DNA of 64,000 nucleotides from Planctomycetota bacterium. GTDB taxonomy: Bacteria > Planctomycetota > Planctomycetia > Pirellulales > Pirellulaceae. The DNA lies in the NCBI GenBank assembly GCA_963204915.1, contig CAUJHS010000067.1, positions 1 through 64,000 of the forward strand. The letters run 5' to 3'. Positions 1 through 8,148 of the stretch are shown piece after piece. The first letter of the stretch is position 1. Each line of letters begins with the position of its first letter. Under the pieces are notes generated by a model that made no database searches, was not told where the DNA came from, and was given only the letters and a program-made list of their open reading frames with translations. A program made the position numbers and the translations under genes.

Positions 1-97
1 GTCCAAGAAATGGACGATGCCTATACCGAAGTGGAAAGAAGCCCTCAATCACTTCGCCATCCTGTTCGCCGACCGCATGCCCAAAAACCTCAACTAA
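1..97 (+). pseudogene. 3' end of an IS256-family (mutator-type) transposase, cut by the window edge
   Basis: The frame starting at base 2 is open from the window edge and ends with TAA at 95-97. It reads W-T-M-P-I-P-K-W-K-E-A-L-N-H-F-A-I-L-F, the usual carboxy-terminal pattern of IS256/mutator transposases (a Trp-rich stretch followed by ALNxFAIxFxxR). Only about 31 residues are visible, so whether the element is intact to the left cannot be told. A candidate right end of the element follows at about 116-139. The call rests on this tail motif alone. Confidence 0.6.
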
Positions 98-115
98 CTC
101 ACCCCAATAACCGAC

Positions 116-139
116 TGACACAAAAATCAAGACAGGCCC
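116..139. repeat. Candidate right terminal inverted repeat of the IS256-like element
   Basis: About 20 bases after the transposase stop there is TGACACAAAAATC followed by AAGACAGGCCC. Read on the other strand this begins GGGCCTGTCTT and continues to TTTTGTGTCA, which is the style of end seen in IS256-family elements. The left end lies outside the window, so the pairing cannot be verified. Confidence 0.4.
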
Positions 140-710
140 TCGAGCCAGGAATCTACCTGAAAGACTCTGGAGGATTTCGGCACAGTGATACGGTGCTCGT
201 CACTAAAGGTGGCTACGAACCACTAACTCATTTTCCCACGGAGTTGGACTCACTCATCATCCGGAGCTGGAAGCCGTTTACCCGAGCGAAGGGCCGGCTG
301 CTGCGGCGTTCGCTTCAACTGACGAACTGAAACGTTTGAGAGCCCCGGGAGTTCTGGGAAACACCATGTCCTGTGGCGACAAGGCAGCTTCCATGACAGC
401 GGCAATCAGCGGTTCAAGCCTACGCCTGTCGCCCCGACTATCCTTCAAAACGAGCCCATCATCCTTCTCGGCGCTTGGCTTTTGGCTTGGTATCACAGCG
501 TTTTTCGCCTGCGGCACTCCGTGCATATGTCGTCCCATTCCCCGAGAGCTAAGGCAGCGGCTTTGCTGCAAGTCGTTGCCTGTGCTCAGGTTCTCTTGGT
601 TCGAACCCTCAGGCGCAGGTAGATTTGTAGAGACAATTTGCTATAATCTGCGGAAATTGGAAAGTGTCGCATCGGTGGAAATTTACGACCGAACGTTGTG
701 CGAGACAGCA
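140..710. other. Region with no supported gene
   Basis: Several frames are open here but none has a recognisable protein pattern, and the longest forward frame only becomes protein-like at the small gene starting at 711. I see no RNA gene or terminator. Confidence 0.5.
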
Positions 711-983
711 ATGAGCTACCCGTGCCCAAAATGCGGTGCACGCACCGAGCCACGTCGAGTAAACATCACTCACGTTGCCGGAGGGCCGTCAGTTGGCCTG
801 CTCTACGTCCTCTTTTTCCCCTTCTTTGCCAAACGGTGGTGTCCCGACCATGGTTTCATCGCCGCGGAAGAATTTCCTCCTTCGGTGCGAAGACGACTGT
901 CACTTTTTCCTGTCTTGTGGCTAGTAGGATGTGTCGTTGTCATGGGCGGGATCGGATGGATCGTTTTACGGTTGGTTGGATAG
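711..983 (+). CDS. Small zinc-ribbon membrane protein, unknown function
   Basis: A 90-residue protein beginning MSYPCPKCGART. It has a CPKC knuckle at residues 4-7 and a second possible metal pair, C-P-D-H, near residue 44. A hydrophobic segment lies between (GLLYVLFFPFFA, about 29-40) and a second membrane segment is at the end (about 67-88). The frame is open much further upstream, but the ATG at 711 gives the start that fits the zinc knuckle. No strong ribosome binding site is visible. Function is not recognised; the architecture is a membrane-anchored zinc ribbon. Confidence 0.55.
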   Translation: MSYPCPKCGARTEPRRVNITHVAGGPSVGLLYVLFFPFFAKRWCPDHGFIAAEEFPPSVRRRLSLFPVLWLVGCVVVMGGIGWIVLRLVG

Positions 984-1343
984 GAGGTTTCCAATCCAGC
1001 CTTACGCCGCCATTACCAACCGAACCACATCGCCTTCCCACTCTTCTACGTAGCCGAGAAAAAGTTCAACCGGCCCTTTGAACTCTCGACTTTCCTGAAA
1101 ATTGAAGCCCATCGCTGTTTCGACGGTGGGCTTTTTGTTGGCGCGTGTGGCGACCCGTAACCGTTTGCGTCTGCACGCATAACGTTATGATGGCGACGAT
1201 GTGACCGACGGAATCTATTGCGAATCACCGCCGGACGTCTGTTTCCCTGCGGTCAATCGGCGTGGTACGTTTGAAGCCGCGGCGCCTCCAAGTTGTGGTG
1301 GTGACGATCCGACCAGGTAGGTTTATCGATTGCAAGGGCGGAA
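984..1343. other. Intergenic region, nothing supported
   Basis: No convincing reading frame on either strand. A short inverted match, AGCCCATCG then CGACGGTGGGCT, at about 1107-1131 is followed by TTTTTG. It could be a terminator for the gene ending at 983, but the distance (over 120 bases) makes that weak. Confidence 0.35.
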
Positions 1344-1595
1344 ATGAAACGGGTCACGGCTAGAAGTCGCTTGTTGCCCCTATTGGCTGGCGCGGCGTGT
1401 CTGCTGGCGGCAATCATTCCGGCAAGCGTTGTGGTATACGCCTTTCTGGCCACTCGAAATCCGTCCGCCATTTTTGCTAAGGTCGGTTTGGCCGGAATGG
1501 TTGGCATCCTCGTCTCGTTCGGATGCGGAGTGTTCTGTTTGCGAATCGGTTTGCGACGCTCCTCCGAAGGCGCTCGTCCCCACGGGCCAGAATAA
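1344..1595 (+). CDS. Small two-helix membrane protein, unknown function
   Basis: An 83-residue frame starting at ATG with a short basic amino terminus (MKRVTARSR), then two hydrophobic stretches at about residues 10-36 and 46-68. The topology pattern is plausible for a real inner-membrane protein. There is no recognisable family and no strong ribosome binding site; opposite-strand frames across the same bases have no protein character. Low to moderate confidence that it is a gene. Confidence 0.4.
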   Translation: MKRVTARSRLLPLLAGAACLLAAIIPASVVVYAFLATRNPSAIFAKVGLAGMVGILVSFGCGVFCLRIGLRRSSEGARPHGPE

Positions 1596-2081
1596 AGGGG
1601 TTGGAGGTGCGCCTGGACAACCACGGCGACGTCCATCAAACATGCCCCTCTGGAGAGTTGCTTGGACTTTGCGGATCGCCTCGTCATGCCGTTCCCGCGC
1701 GGCATGAACGACTCCACCACCACCGATCTCAATACCCTGTTCAGCGATGTAGTTGCCTGAGGTTTCGGCCGGATGTTTGTGGCGTGCGCTGAGCGCGGCG
1801 ACCGAGCCGTTGTCCGAAGGGCACACGGGGTCGTCGGGAGCGCCTTCGCCGGGCGCCAAGGTGCGCAGGGGATTCGCACTTTACCGGCGTCGCTGCGCTC
1901 CACGAACACAGTGGTCCCGATCGCGCTCAACGCCTTGCATTCGCGTGCCGTAAGCGCGTATTCGCGAATGGCTTTCTATCTTGGACGAGTGGACGGCTGA
2001 AGCGACTTCAGGAAGTTCAATGGATCCGAGTCGCAACGTGCCTCTCACTGAAAACGGTTTGATTGCGAAGGGTTGCGGAGT
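1596..2081. other. Region of uncertain content, possibly a decayed gene on the minus strand
   Basis: Minus-strand frames here are long (to about 1930) and contain protein-like pieces in two different frames, for instance GTTVFVERSDAGKVR in one and GNYIAEQGIEIGGGGVV in another. This could be a frame-shifted remnant, but no family is recognised and random open frames are common in GC-rich DNA. I do not call a gene. Confidence 0.3.
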
Positions 2082-3356
2082 TCATTTCGTCCCGTCGCCG
2101 CTTTCACTCTGCAAACGAGCCAGCATTACCGTGCCAATCGCCATCAAACTGGCGGCAAGTCCGAAACTGAATACCGGCGAGACGACAGTCCACAGCACGC
2201 CGATGGCCGCGCTTGAGATGAATTTCGCCGTGCCATTGACCGTCCCCAGCGCTCCCAGGCTGGTACCGAGTGTTTCTTGATTCACGAATCCGGCGGTTAC
2301 CGTTGATTCCAATGCTTCCTGAATCGCAACGTAGACACCAGCCGTTACGAAAATTGCCGCGAGCAACGGTAGGCTGCCAACCTCGAAGAAGAAGGCCGCG
2401 GCGGTCAGGATTGCAGTCGTAACGCCCAAGACATAGCCAACGATCAGCACCGGCAGCGAGCCCCATCGATCAGCGAATACGCCAACCGGATAAGACGTTA
2501 CAACCTGAACAACATTGCGTCCGACATAAAGCAGGCCCGCGATTTGGGCTGCGAGCACCACACCGTGCGACGGAGTAAGAAGTTGTGTGGCCGCCAGAAT
2601 AAGTAGGCTGTGCGAGAAGTCGCCGATACCGAACACCCCGACAGCACCGAGGTAGCGTTTAAATCTGCCGGGCAGTGCGCGCAGTGATGAGAAGAATCGC
2701 AACGCGGGGTTCGGAGAGTGCGCCGGGTCCCTTACCAGCGTGAGGAAAGCGACTACGGCAAGAAAACCGGGGATCACGCTCAACCAAAGCACCAGTCGAA
2801 AGGGCCCCGATGGGTCTTGCCATTTTATGGTGTGCGCCCAGCCTAGCAGCGCTACGCCGATGAGCGGTCCCAGCACAGCGCCGACGGTATCCATCGCCCG
2901 GTGAAAACCGAAGGCCCGGCCACGGGTCTCGGAACGGATTGACTGAATCACAATGGCATCGCGCAGCGGACCACGCAAGCCTTTCCCGAACCATGAGACA
3001 ACGCGGCCCATCACCACCAGAGGCCAACCGGCCGCGAGGGCAATGAGCATTTGCCCGACGGGCGTCAAAGTGTATCCGACCACCACAAGAAGCTTTCTGT
3101 GGCCCAACTTGTCAGCGGCGAAGCCAGCCAGCATCTTGGTGAAGCTCGCCACCATGTCGGCGATGCCTTCGATGATTCCGAGCGCGGCCGCGGGAATGCA
3201 AAGAACCGACAGGAAGCCGGGAAGGATAACCGTCGTCGTCTCATAGCAGAAGTCGCCGAGGGCGCTGGTAATGCCCGCACCGATCACCGTGCGGTTCCAC
3301 CAGTGACGATTGCCATTAGCTTTGTCCGGATCCGATTGCGGGAGTGCTTCGATCAT
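2082..3356 (-). CDS. Major facilitator superfamily transporter
   Basis: A 424-residue inner-membrane protein with about twelve hydrophobic segments. After TM2 comes ADMVASFTKMLAGFAADKLG followed by HRK, the loop 2-3 signature of MFS carriers, with a related DRWG motif between the sixth and eighth helices. The start at 3356 is chosen over a 52-residue upstream extension because GAGGAG sits just before it and the upstream residues are basic and not protein-like. The substrate is unknown; the sequence pattern (GKGLRGPLRDA) resembles planctomycete/proteobacterial drug- or metabolite-exporter-like MFS proteins. It lies directly downstream of an ArsR regulator on the same strand, so control by that regulator is likely but inferred. 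Confidence 0.85.
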   Translation of the reverse strand: MIEALPQSDPDKANGNRHWWNRTVIGAGITSALGDFCYETTTVILPGFLSVLCIPAAALGIIEGIADMVASFTKMLAGFAADKLGHRKLLVVVGYTLTPVGQMLIALAAGWPLVVMGRVVSWFGKGLRGPLRDAIVIQSIRSETRGRAFGFHRAMDTVGAVLGPLIGVALLGWAHTIKWQDPSGPFRLVLWLSVIPGFLAVVAFLTLVRDPAHSPNPALRFFSSLRALPGRFKRYLGAVGVFGIGDFSHSLLILAATQLLTPSHGVVLAAQIAGLLYVGRNVVQVVTSYPVGVFADRWGSLPVLIVGYVLGVTTAILTAAAFFFEVGSLPLLAAIFVTAGVYVAIQEALESTVTAGFVNQETLGTSLGALGTVNGTAKFISSAAIGVLWTVVSPVFSFGLAASLMAIGTVMLARLQSESGDGTK

Positions 3357-3573
3357 GGATTGCTCCTCGCCGGACGGTTGAACGGGACGCCGCCAGCGTC
3401 GACGGTTACCACGTGATCGAGCACGACCAATTCTTACCGGTGCCGCAAGCGACTTCGCTGGCGGTAGGCGGCAGAACTTGCATTCGGGCTCCGGCAAACC
3501 CTGCCGCCACATGGCGGCAGACTACTCGGAAAGCGATACCGTACAGCAGACGTATTCGATGGGCTTGGGGCGT

Positions 3574-3927
3574 TCATTTTCTTCCGTGCTCCTCCGGTTT
3601 GGTTTTGCGCGTTTTCTGCCGTTTCTCAAGCGCTGCGCCGAAGCGGTCTAGGCGCGCGTCCCACAAGCTGCGGTACTGGGCGAGCCAGTCATCCAACTCG
3701 CGAAAGCGTTCGGGCCTGAGCGAATAGAAACGTCGTTGTCCAACCGGGCGCATCGTTACAAAACCGGTTTGCAGGAGGATCCGGAGGTGTCGGGAGACGC
3801 CGGATTGGTGGACCCCGGCCTGCTCGACAATTTCGTTGACCTGCCGCTCGCCCTTTCCCAGGACTTCGACAATGCCGCGTCGCGTCGGGTCGGCGAGGAT
3901 CTGGAAAATATCTATTTGCACAGCCAT
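3574..3927 (-). CDS. ArsR/SmtB-type winged-helix transcriptional regulator
   Basis: A 117-residue cytoplasmic repressor-like protein. MAVQIDIFQILADPTRRGIV is the classic ArsR opening; the recognition helix is around residues 38-52 (AGVHQSGVSRHLRIL), followed by a wing with RPVGQRRFYSL. No metal-binding Cys box (ELCVCDL) is present, so it belongs to the metal-independent ArsR group that is often linked to SRPBCC or transport genes. The carboxy end is basic and lysine-rich. It precedes the MFS gene by about 220 bases on the same strand. A palindromic octamer, GTATATAC, lies right before the start codon at about 3928-3936 and may be part of an autoregulatory operator. Confidence 0.85.
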   Translation of the reverse strand: MAVQIDIFQILADPTRRGIVEVLGKGERQVNEIVEQAGVHQSGVSRHLRILLQTGFVTMRPVGQRRFYSLRPERFRELDDWLAQYRSLWDARLDRFGAALEKRQKTRKTKPEEHGRK

Positions 3928-4244
3928 GTATATACACTATCGATCATATAACGGCGCGTCAAGCAGCGCTGGTCTGTTTGCCGCCGCGATTGGATGCGAC
4001 CGCGTCGCACATTCGCCTACCGCCGGCAACCGGTGATTTTGCAGCAGGCGATTTGTGCCGCAAACCGGCGATGCAACCTCAGCATCCGGTCAGAAATCTC
4101 CCAACGGTTTTTCGATGCTACGACGTGTCACTGACGCAGGTCCTGTTTGCATCGAACAACGCCAACGTCGTACAATGAACCCCCAATTCGTGATCGACAC
4201 GAAAGAACGATCGTGTGGGCTGCATCTCTACCGGGAGGAAAGTC
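3928..4244. other. Divergent intergenic region between the ArsR gene and the PDZ-protein gene
   Basis: This 317-base gap separates genes pointing away from each other, so both promoters should lie in it. The GTATATAC palindrome near 3930 lies at the ArsR side. GGGAGGA at about 4233-4239 is the ribosome binding site for the forward gene. Nothing else is recognisable. Confidence 0.5.
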
Positions 4245-4796
4245 ATGTCCTACCTTCGTCGGTCGATGGTACAGGTCGCCTTAGGCGTGTGCCTGGTGCT
4301 CCTTTGGTCGGAAGTCGCGGGGGCGCAACAGCCGCCCCGGATCGAGAGGTTCAGCCAACGGTCAATGCGGAACGACACGGAGTTGAGGTTCGACAACACG
4401 CGCCCCAGTCCGATCCGGCGACCGACAATTGGCGACGCCTCTCCGCCGTTTCGGCCCCCGATCACTTCGTTGCCCAACCAACGTCCCGGCCAGGGAGGCT
4501 GGCAGCTCGGCGTCCATGCCGCCGAGACGGACACCGGCATGCTCATTACCAGCGTGATTCGCGACAGCGCCGCCGACCGGGCCGGACTGGAACGAGGCGA
4601 CCGGATCCTCGCCGTGGGAACCGAGCGCGTCGGTATCGTCGGCAACCGCGTTGTGTCGATGTCTAAGGTTCTCCGCCGGCAGGCAGACTTTCAGGGGGAC
4701 GTGCTTCTGCTCATCAAGTCCCGACGCAGCCGCGGACTAATCAACGTCTCGATCCGTCTTGGCGGCTCAAGTGGAACGCAGTTTTTCAGCAATTGA
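4245..4796 (+). CDS. Secreted PDZ-domain protein
   Basis: A 183-residue protein with a Sec signal peptide (about residues 1-27, ending SEVAGAQQ), a proline/arginine-rich linker, and a carboxy-terminal PDZ domain from about residue 80. The PDZ features are GWQLGVHAAE (carboxylate-binding loop region), GMLITSVIRDSAADRAGL and GDRILAVG. It has no protease domain, so it is a stand-alone periplasmic PDZ adaptor. The start at 4245 follows an excellent GGGAGGA; an upstream in-frame ATG lacks one. Planctomycetes carry many such small PDZ proteins. Partner unknown. Confidence 0.8.
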   Translation: MSYLRRSMVQVALGVCLVLLWSEVAGAQQPPRIERFSQRSMRNDTELRFDNTRPSPIRRPTIGDASPPFRPPITSLPNQRPGQGGWQLGVHAAETDTGMLITSVIRDSAADRAGLERGDRILAVGTERVGIVGNRVVSMSKVLRRQADFQGDVLLLIKSRRSRGLINVSIRLGGSSGTQFFSN

Positions 4797-4904
4797 GCGC
4801 TCCGTCCGCCTCGCACGTATCTGCCGACCGTTGGGATTTTTGTTCGCCAGCCATCAGAGTGCGACTGGCGACGGGATAGGGGTTGTTCGACGACCCACCC
4901 CGTT

Positions 4905-5573
4905 TTATTCAAGCATCGTGCGACGCCGCCAGTTGAGCGAGACGCCGATCTTGCGAGAGAAGTCTCCATTCCAATCGACTTTGAAGCCCTCCGAACGCAG
5001 GCAATCGCAAACCTCACGGGCGATACCAAGGGCATTCGTTTCGTATTCCTGCGGAGCGACTTCTTGGTCCTCCGGTGAAAACCAACCGTAACCCAGGTAG
5101 ACGTAGATATTGCTGCCATCCGCTAACGCTTCGGGCATGTTCTGGTCAATGAAAAAGGCGTAACCCCGGACGCGGTCACGAAAACCCGGACAACGGCGGT
5201 TGATCACATCAATCCGATCGGGAATTTCGGCGCGGGTGCACGTGTCGCAGCAAGGGGAGACCTGCCAAAGCAGGATGCCTCGTTCGCGCAACGCCAGTTC
5301 CACGCGGTCCAGGCGATCGCAATCCGTTTCGTCCGGCCATGCGGCCATTTCGGCTGCAAGTTTGCGTGACGCTCGCTCGATCTCCTCGGAAGCAAATTGC
5401 AGGAATGCGTCCCATTCTTCCGCGGGACATTCGTCCTCCAAGTAGACATCACGGCAGTGCTCAAGGATCGAGGAGGGCTCGTACTTTTTGAGCCGAAGTT
5501 GACCCTGAATTGCCGACCGAAGGCTGTCGCGAAGTTCATCACGCGATTGGTCATTCCAGGTGTCTTGGTTCAT
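4905..5573 (-). CDS. Conserved cytoplasmic protein of unknown function (DUF6891-like)
   Basis: A 222-residue soluble protein, acidic, with no signal peptide. The amino half is helical (RDELRDSLRSAIQGQLRL); the carboxy half contains ALRERGILLWQVSPCCDTCT, FFIDQNMPEALADG and IYVYLGYGW, then EVCDCLRSEGFKVDWNGDFS and a final W-R-R-R. This order (short helices, a CCxxC patch, a DQ/E patch, then GFxVxWxG) is reminiscent of the DUF6891 family, but I could not verify it. The start at 5573 is preferred because GGAAAG precedes it; the 39-residue upstream extension has no protein character. Confidence 0.7.
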   Translation of the reverse strand: MNQDTWNDQSRDELRDSLRSAIQGQLRLKKYEPSSILEHCRDVYLEDECPAEEWDAFLQFASEEIERASRKLAAEMAAWPDETDCDRLDRVELALRERGILLWQVSPCCDTCTRAEIPDRIDVINRRCPGFRDRVRGYAFFIDQNMPEALADGSNIYVYLGYGWFSPEDQEVAPQEYETNALGIAREVCDCLRSEGFKVDWNGDFSRKIGVSLNWRRRTMLE

Positions 5574-5894
5574 CGATGTGCTTTCCAAAGTTTGGGCGGA
5601 ACGCAGCACCATTATACAAAGGCGCCACGGCCCTCCGCTCGACTTTCGATCCGTCGTGTTCGGTTTACTCGCTTCTTCAGGGCAACGCATTCATCTTCCG
5701 CGTGGTCTTGGCGTAACTCGCCATCCAGTGCGGCGAAGGCAAGATAGCGGCGGCGGAGCGAACCTTGGGGCGATTGGCGCATTTTGGAAGTCGCTTGGTT
5801 CAAAAGAAACTGGCGGTCGTTTCGAATTGATCGTTAGAATGACGCAATCGCTTTGAAAGCATTGCTTCGCCCAACAAACTCAGGGAGTGTTGTC
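5574..5894. other. Divergent intergenic region
   Basis: A 321-base gap between a minus-strand and a plus-strand gene. It must hold both promoters, but I find no pair of -35/-10 boxes good enough to call. AGGGAG at 5882-5887 serves the forward gene. Confidence 0.4.
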
Positions 5895-6332
5895 ATGAGA
5901 CAAGTTGTCGCTGCGTGTCTGCTGGTCGCCATGGCGTTTGCGGGAGATGTTTCCGCGGAAATTGCACGCCAATCGAAAGAGAAGCTTCAAGCGGGATCAA
6001 CCGACATCGTCCTCGGAAAGGTCAAAGCGATTACCGCGAAAGAAACCAAAGGCGGGCAATGGCGTAAGGCGGTCGGCATGGTGGAAGTCTTCATAAGCAA
6101 AGTCGAAAAGGGAGACAAGCTTGCCGCTGGCGAAGCGGTGCACGGCCGATATTGGACTCAGCGCTGGATTGGCAAGGGAGATCCGCCGACCTATGGCAGC
6201 GGCCACCAATTGCCAAACCAAGGCGACGAAGTTCGCGTGTACCTGAAACGCAACGGGAACGGATACGACATCTTGCTGCCGAACGGCGTGGAAGTGATCG
6301 GCAAATCCAAAGAAACGAACAATACGCCGTAA
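5895..6332 (+). CDS. Small secreted protein of unknown function
   Basis: A 145-residue exported protein. Signal peptide at residues 1-23 (MRQVVAACLLVAMAFAGDVSA). The mature part has TDIVLGKVKAI, KAVGMVEVFISKVEKG, HGRYWTQRW and DEVRVYLKRNGNGYDILLPNGVEVI, a pattern of beta strands suggesting a small OB- or beta-sandwich-like fold. This looks like planctomycete proteins that carry a short signal peptide and a single small domain; no function is recognised. The start at 5895 is preferred to one 42 bases upstream because AGGGAG precedes it and the signal peptide then begins properly. Confidence 0.75.
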   Translation: MRQVVAACLLVAMAFAGDVSAEIARQSKEKLQAGSTDIVLGKVKAITAKETKGGQWRKAVGMVEVFISKVEKGDKLAAGEAVHGRYWTQRWIGKGDPPTYGSGHQLPNQGDEVRVYLKRNGNGYDILLPNGVEVIGKSKETNNTP

Positions 6333-6366
6333 TCACGCGAATCAACCTGTGGCGAAATTGGCGACG

Positions 6367-6466
6367 TTAGATCGCATTTCACGCAGGTGTGACGCGCCCT
6401 ATGTGGCGCCATCGCTCCGCCAGTGCTGGAAACCACTCGCGGAGCGAGTGGACCACACTTAAGAAC
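6367..6466 (+). repeat. Dispersed palindromic repeat, family A, copy 1
   Basis: About 100 bases that match, in inverted orientation, the sequence at 35062-35160 with roughly 85% identity by eye. It shares the block TTTCACGCAGGTGTGACG, then TGTGGC, then CACTCGCGGAGCGAGTGG. The element contains an imperfect inverted repeat built from TCGCTCCGC and GCGGAGCGA, so transcripts would fold into a long hairpin. It lies in the gap between two genes. Confidence 0.75.
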
Positions 6467-6491
6467 CCATCACACCTCGACGAAATACGCT

Positions 6492-7289
6492 TTAGAACTG
6501 CGCGCAGGGGAAACGTTCGTTGATCCACGCTTGCCATTGCGGCTCGCTCGCGGCAACGACTTGTGCGGCCTGGTCGCCGTAAAGGTAAAGACGCGAGGAG
6601 AGCGACACCTGGCCGCCCATGGGCATGGCGAAAAAGTGGGCGATTCCTGGGCCAGGCGCGTCGAGCCGAAGCAGCAACTCGGGGTGCGACCCATCGCTCA
6701 CACGCTCAATGACGCCGGCGAGGATTGGCGCGCCACGGGGAGATTGGCGGCGCTCTCCGGCCGTCGCGCTGTCAAAGCCAATGGCCGCGGTGAACGCCTT
6801 CCACGCCTCAGGCGCCGCTTCAGCCGACATTCCCATCACCTGAAACGCGGCGCTGGGTTGACCGGCGAAATGCTCCAAGTAAAGCCGCAAGATGCGGAAG
6901 AACGCCTGCCAGCCGTAGGTGTGCCCCTCGAACTCCTTGTCCCAGTCGTCGGTGCTGGCGAACCAGCGATGGACCACCCGGACCACGCACGTTCCACCTT
7001 GGCGTGCTTCGACGATCCACTCGGTCGCCACGGGGCCTGGGCCTTCGGTCGTTTCGACCACAAACCGCTGGCCGGGCTCCCAGGTTTTGATTGTCCCATG
7101 CGACTCCATGCCGGGACCGAAGTTCGACGAGGCGGCGCCGCCGACCTTTTCCTCGACCGTGCTCGGAACAAACCATGACGAGATCCCCGGCCCCGTGGCG
7201 ATGGCGCGCCACACTTCTTCCACTGTGCCGGGAACTTCGACTTCCGCTTCCACGGAACGCTCACCAGAAGGATTTTTCTTTACGGGCAT
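6492..7289 (-). CDS. SRPBCC (AHSA1/START-like) domain protein
   Basis: A 265-residue cytoplasmic protein. The first about 145 residues are a typical SRPBCC fold: EVEVPGTVEEVWRAIATGPG, SSWFVPSTVEE, GTIKTWEPGQRFVVE, ATEWIVEARQGGTCVVRVVH and a final GWQAFFRILRLYLEHF helix. The second part (about 155-265) is a separate region of unknown fold that ends PQWQAWINERFP. It overlaps the upstream ArsR gene by 10 bases (ATGCCCGTAA is both start and stop), so the two are translationally coupled. ArsR/SRPBCC pairs are common and usually of unknown substrate. Confidence 0.85.
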   Translation of the reverse strand: MPVKKNPSGERSVEAEVEVPGTVEEVWRAIATGPGISSWFVPSTVEEKVGGAASSNFGPGMESHGTIKTWEPGQRFVVETTEGPGPVATEWIVEARQGGTCVVRVVHRWFASTDDWDKEFEGHTYGWQAFFRILRLYLEHFAGQPSAAFQVMGMSAEAAPEAWKAFTAAIGFDSATAGERRQSPRGAPILAGVIERVSDGSHPELLLRLDAPGPGIAHFFAMPMGGQVSLSSRLYLYGDQAAQVVAASEPQWQAWINERFPCAQF

Positions 7290-7888
7290 GTTGGCTCTTG
7301 GGGCTCCGTGGGAAGAGGAAGCGGATGCGCCAGGAGGACCAGTCGGTGCGACCGGCCGCCTGGAGTGGACTCGTCGTGATACTTGGCAGCAAGGCGATTG
7401 ATCGCCTCGGTTAACTCTTGGCTGAACGCGGCCCGCTCTTGGGCCGAGCGGAAGCGAATTACCGTGTCAATCGACATCGTGGCCAGATGCTTTCTCGCTT
7501 CGCGGGCGCGGCGGATCAGGTCGCTCAGTTCGCGAACCGCCCGCGCCGCGAGCGCGATGAGGTAACTAGCCGACAGCCGATCCATCTCTCGTTCCGGATC
7601 GGCGGCCACCTCGCCCAGCGCGCCAGGCGATACGACATACGACGACGCCGTAGCGACAAGCCGTCGTTCCGTCAGACCGCCCCAGCGCCGCTGGCTGGCG
7701 ACCTCGACCAGCCCATGCGCTTCCAGGGTGCGCAGGTGATAGTTCACTTTTTGACGCGGCAAATCGACCCGCAGCGCCAGCGCCGCGGCCGAAGCCGGTT
7801 CTCGCAACTCGGCCAACAGCCGGCGACGAATGGGGTCCAGCGCAACTGCCGCGGCCGCGGGATCGTCAATCACGGCGACATCGAGCAT
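7280..7888 (-). CDS. ArsR-type winged-helix regulator with carboxy-terminal extension
   Basis: A 202-residue regulator. DPIRRRLLAELREPASAAAL opens the winged helix; LPRQKVNYHLRTLEAHGLVE is the recognition helix; the wing is VASQRRWGGLTERRLVAT. The rest (about 85-202) includes a long arginine-rich helix and is not recognised. The ATG at 7888 is chosen; an upstream TTG start at 7924 would lie inside the palindromic operator. It overlaps the SRPBCC gene downstream by 10 bases. The perfect palindrome at 7905-7924, directly upstream, points to autoregulation of the two-gene operon. Confidence 0.85.
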   Translation of the reverse strand: MLDVAVIDDPAAAAVALDPIRRRLLAELREPASAAALALRVDLPRQKVNYHLRTLEAHGLVEVASQRRWGGLTERRLVATASSYVVSPGALGEVAADPEREMDRLSASYLIALAARAVRELSDLIRRAREARKHLATMSIDTVIRFRSAQERAAFSQELTEAINRLAAKYHDESTPGGRSHRLVLLAHPLPLPTEPQEPTCP

Positions 7889-7904
7889 GTTACCTAGCGT
7901 AGCT

Positions 7905-7924
7905 TTGACAAATTTTTTTGTCAA
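7905..7924. promoter_or_regulatory. Perfect palindrome, candidate operator of the ArsR/SRPBCC operon
   Basis: TTGACAAA-TTTT-TTTGTCAA, a perfect 8-base inverted repeat with a 4-base AT spacer, 17 bases upstream of the regulator's start codon. Such a site between promoter and gene is the expected place for an autoregulating winged-helix repressor. Both arms contain TTGACA, but no matching -10 is claimed. Confidence 0.7.
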
Positions 7925-8148
7925 TAGGAAGGCGATTCGGCTGGCGGGGCGTGTATTAGGAACGCGCCCCTCGGCGGGACACCGTGTCGATACTCGGAGC
8001 GAGCACCTCCGTTCGGCGTTATTGCAGACCGCTAGGAACGCTGCGATATTGCAAAGTGCGTGAAATCGAGAGGTCGGAAGCCCGCTTATTGCAAATGGCG
8101 CCGGACATCGGAAAATTGGCGGCGTCTCAAAGATCGTTGTTGCAAGGC

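Noticed and set aside
278-571. Minus-strand frame of 97 residues near the left edge
   Set aside because: No motif, no ribosome binding site, overlapping frames equally open.
1253-1930. Minus-strand frame of 225 residues
   Set aside because: The residue composition turns Arg/Thr/Pro-rich and random; protein-like pieces occur in two different frames, so at best it is a decayed gene and no family is recognised.
4055-4666. Plus-strand frame of 203 residues overlapping the PDZ gene
   Set aside because: The in-frame reading at 4245-4796 has a signal peptide, a strong ribosome binding site and a PDZ domain; the other frame is arginine-rich noise.
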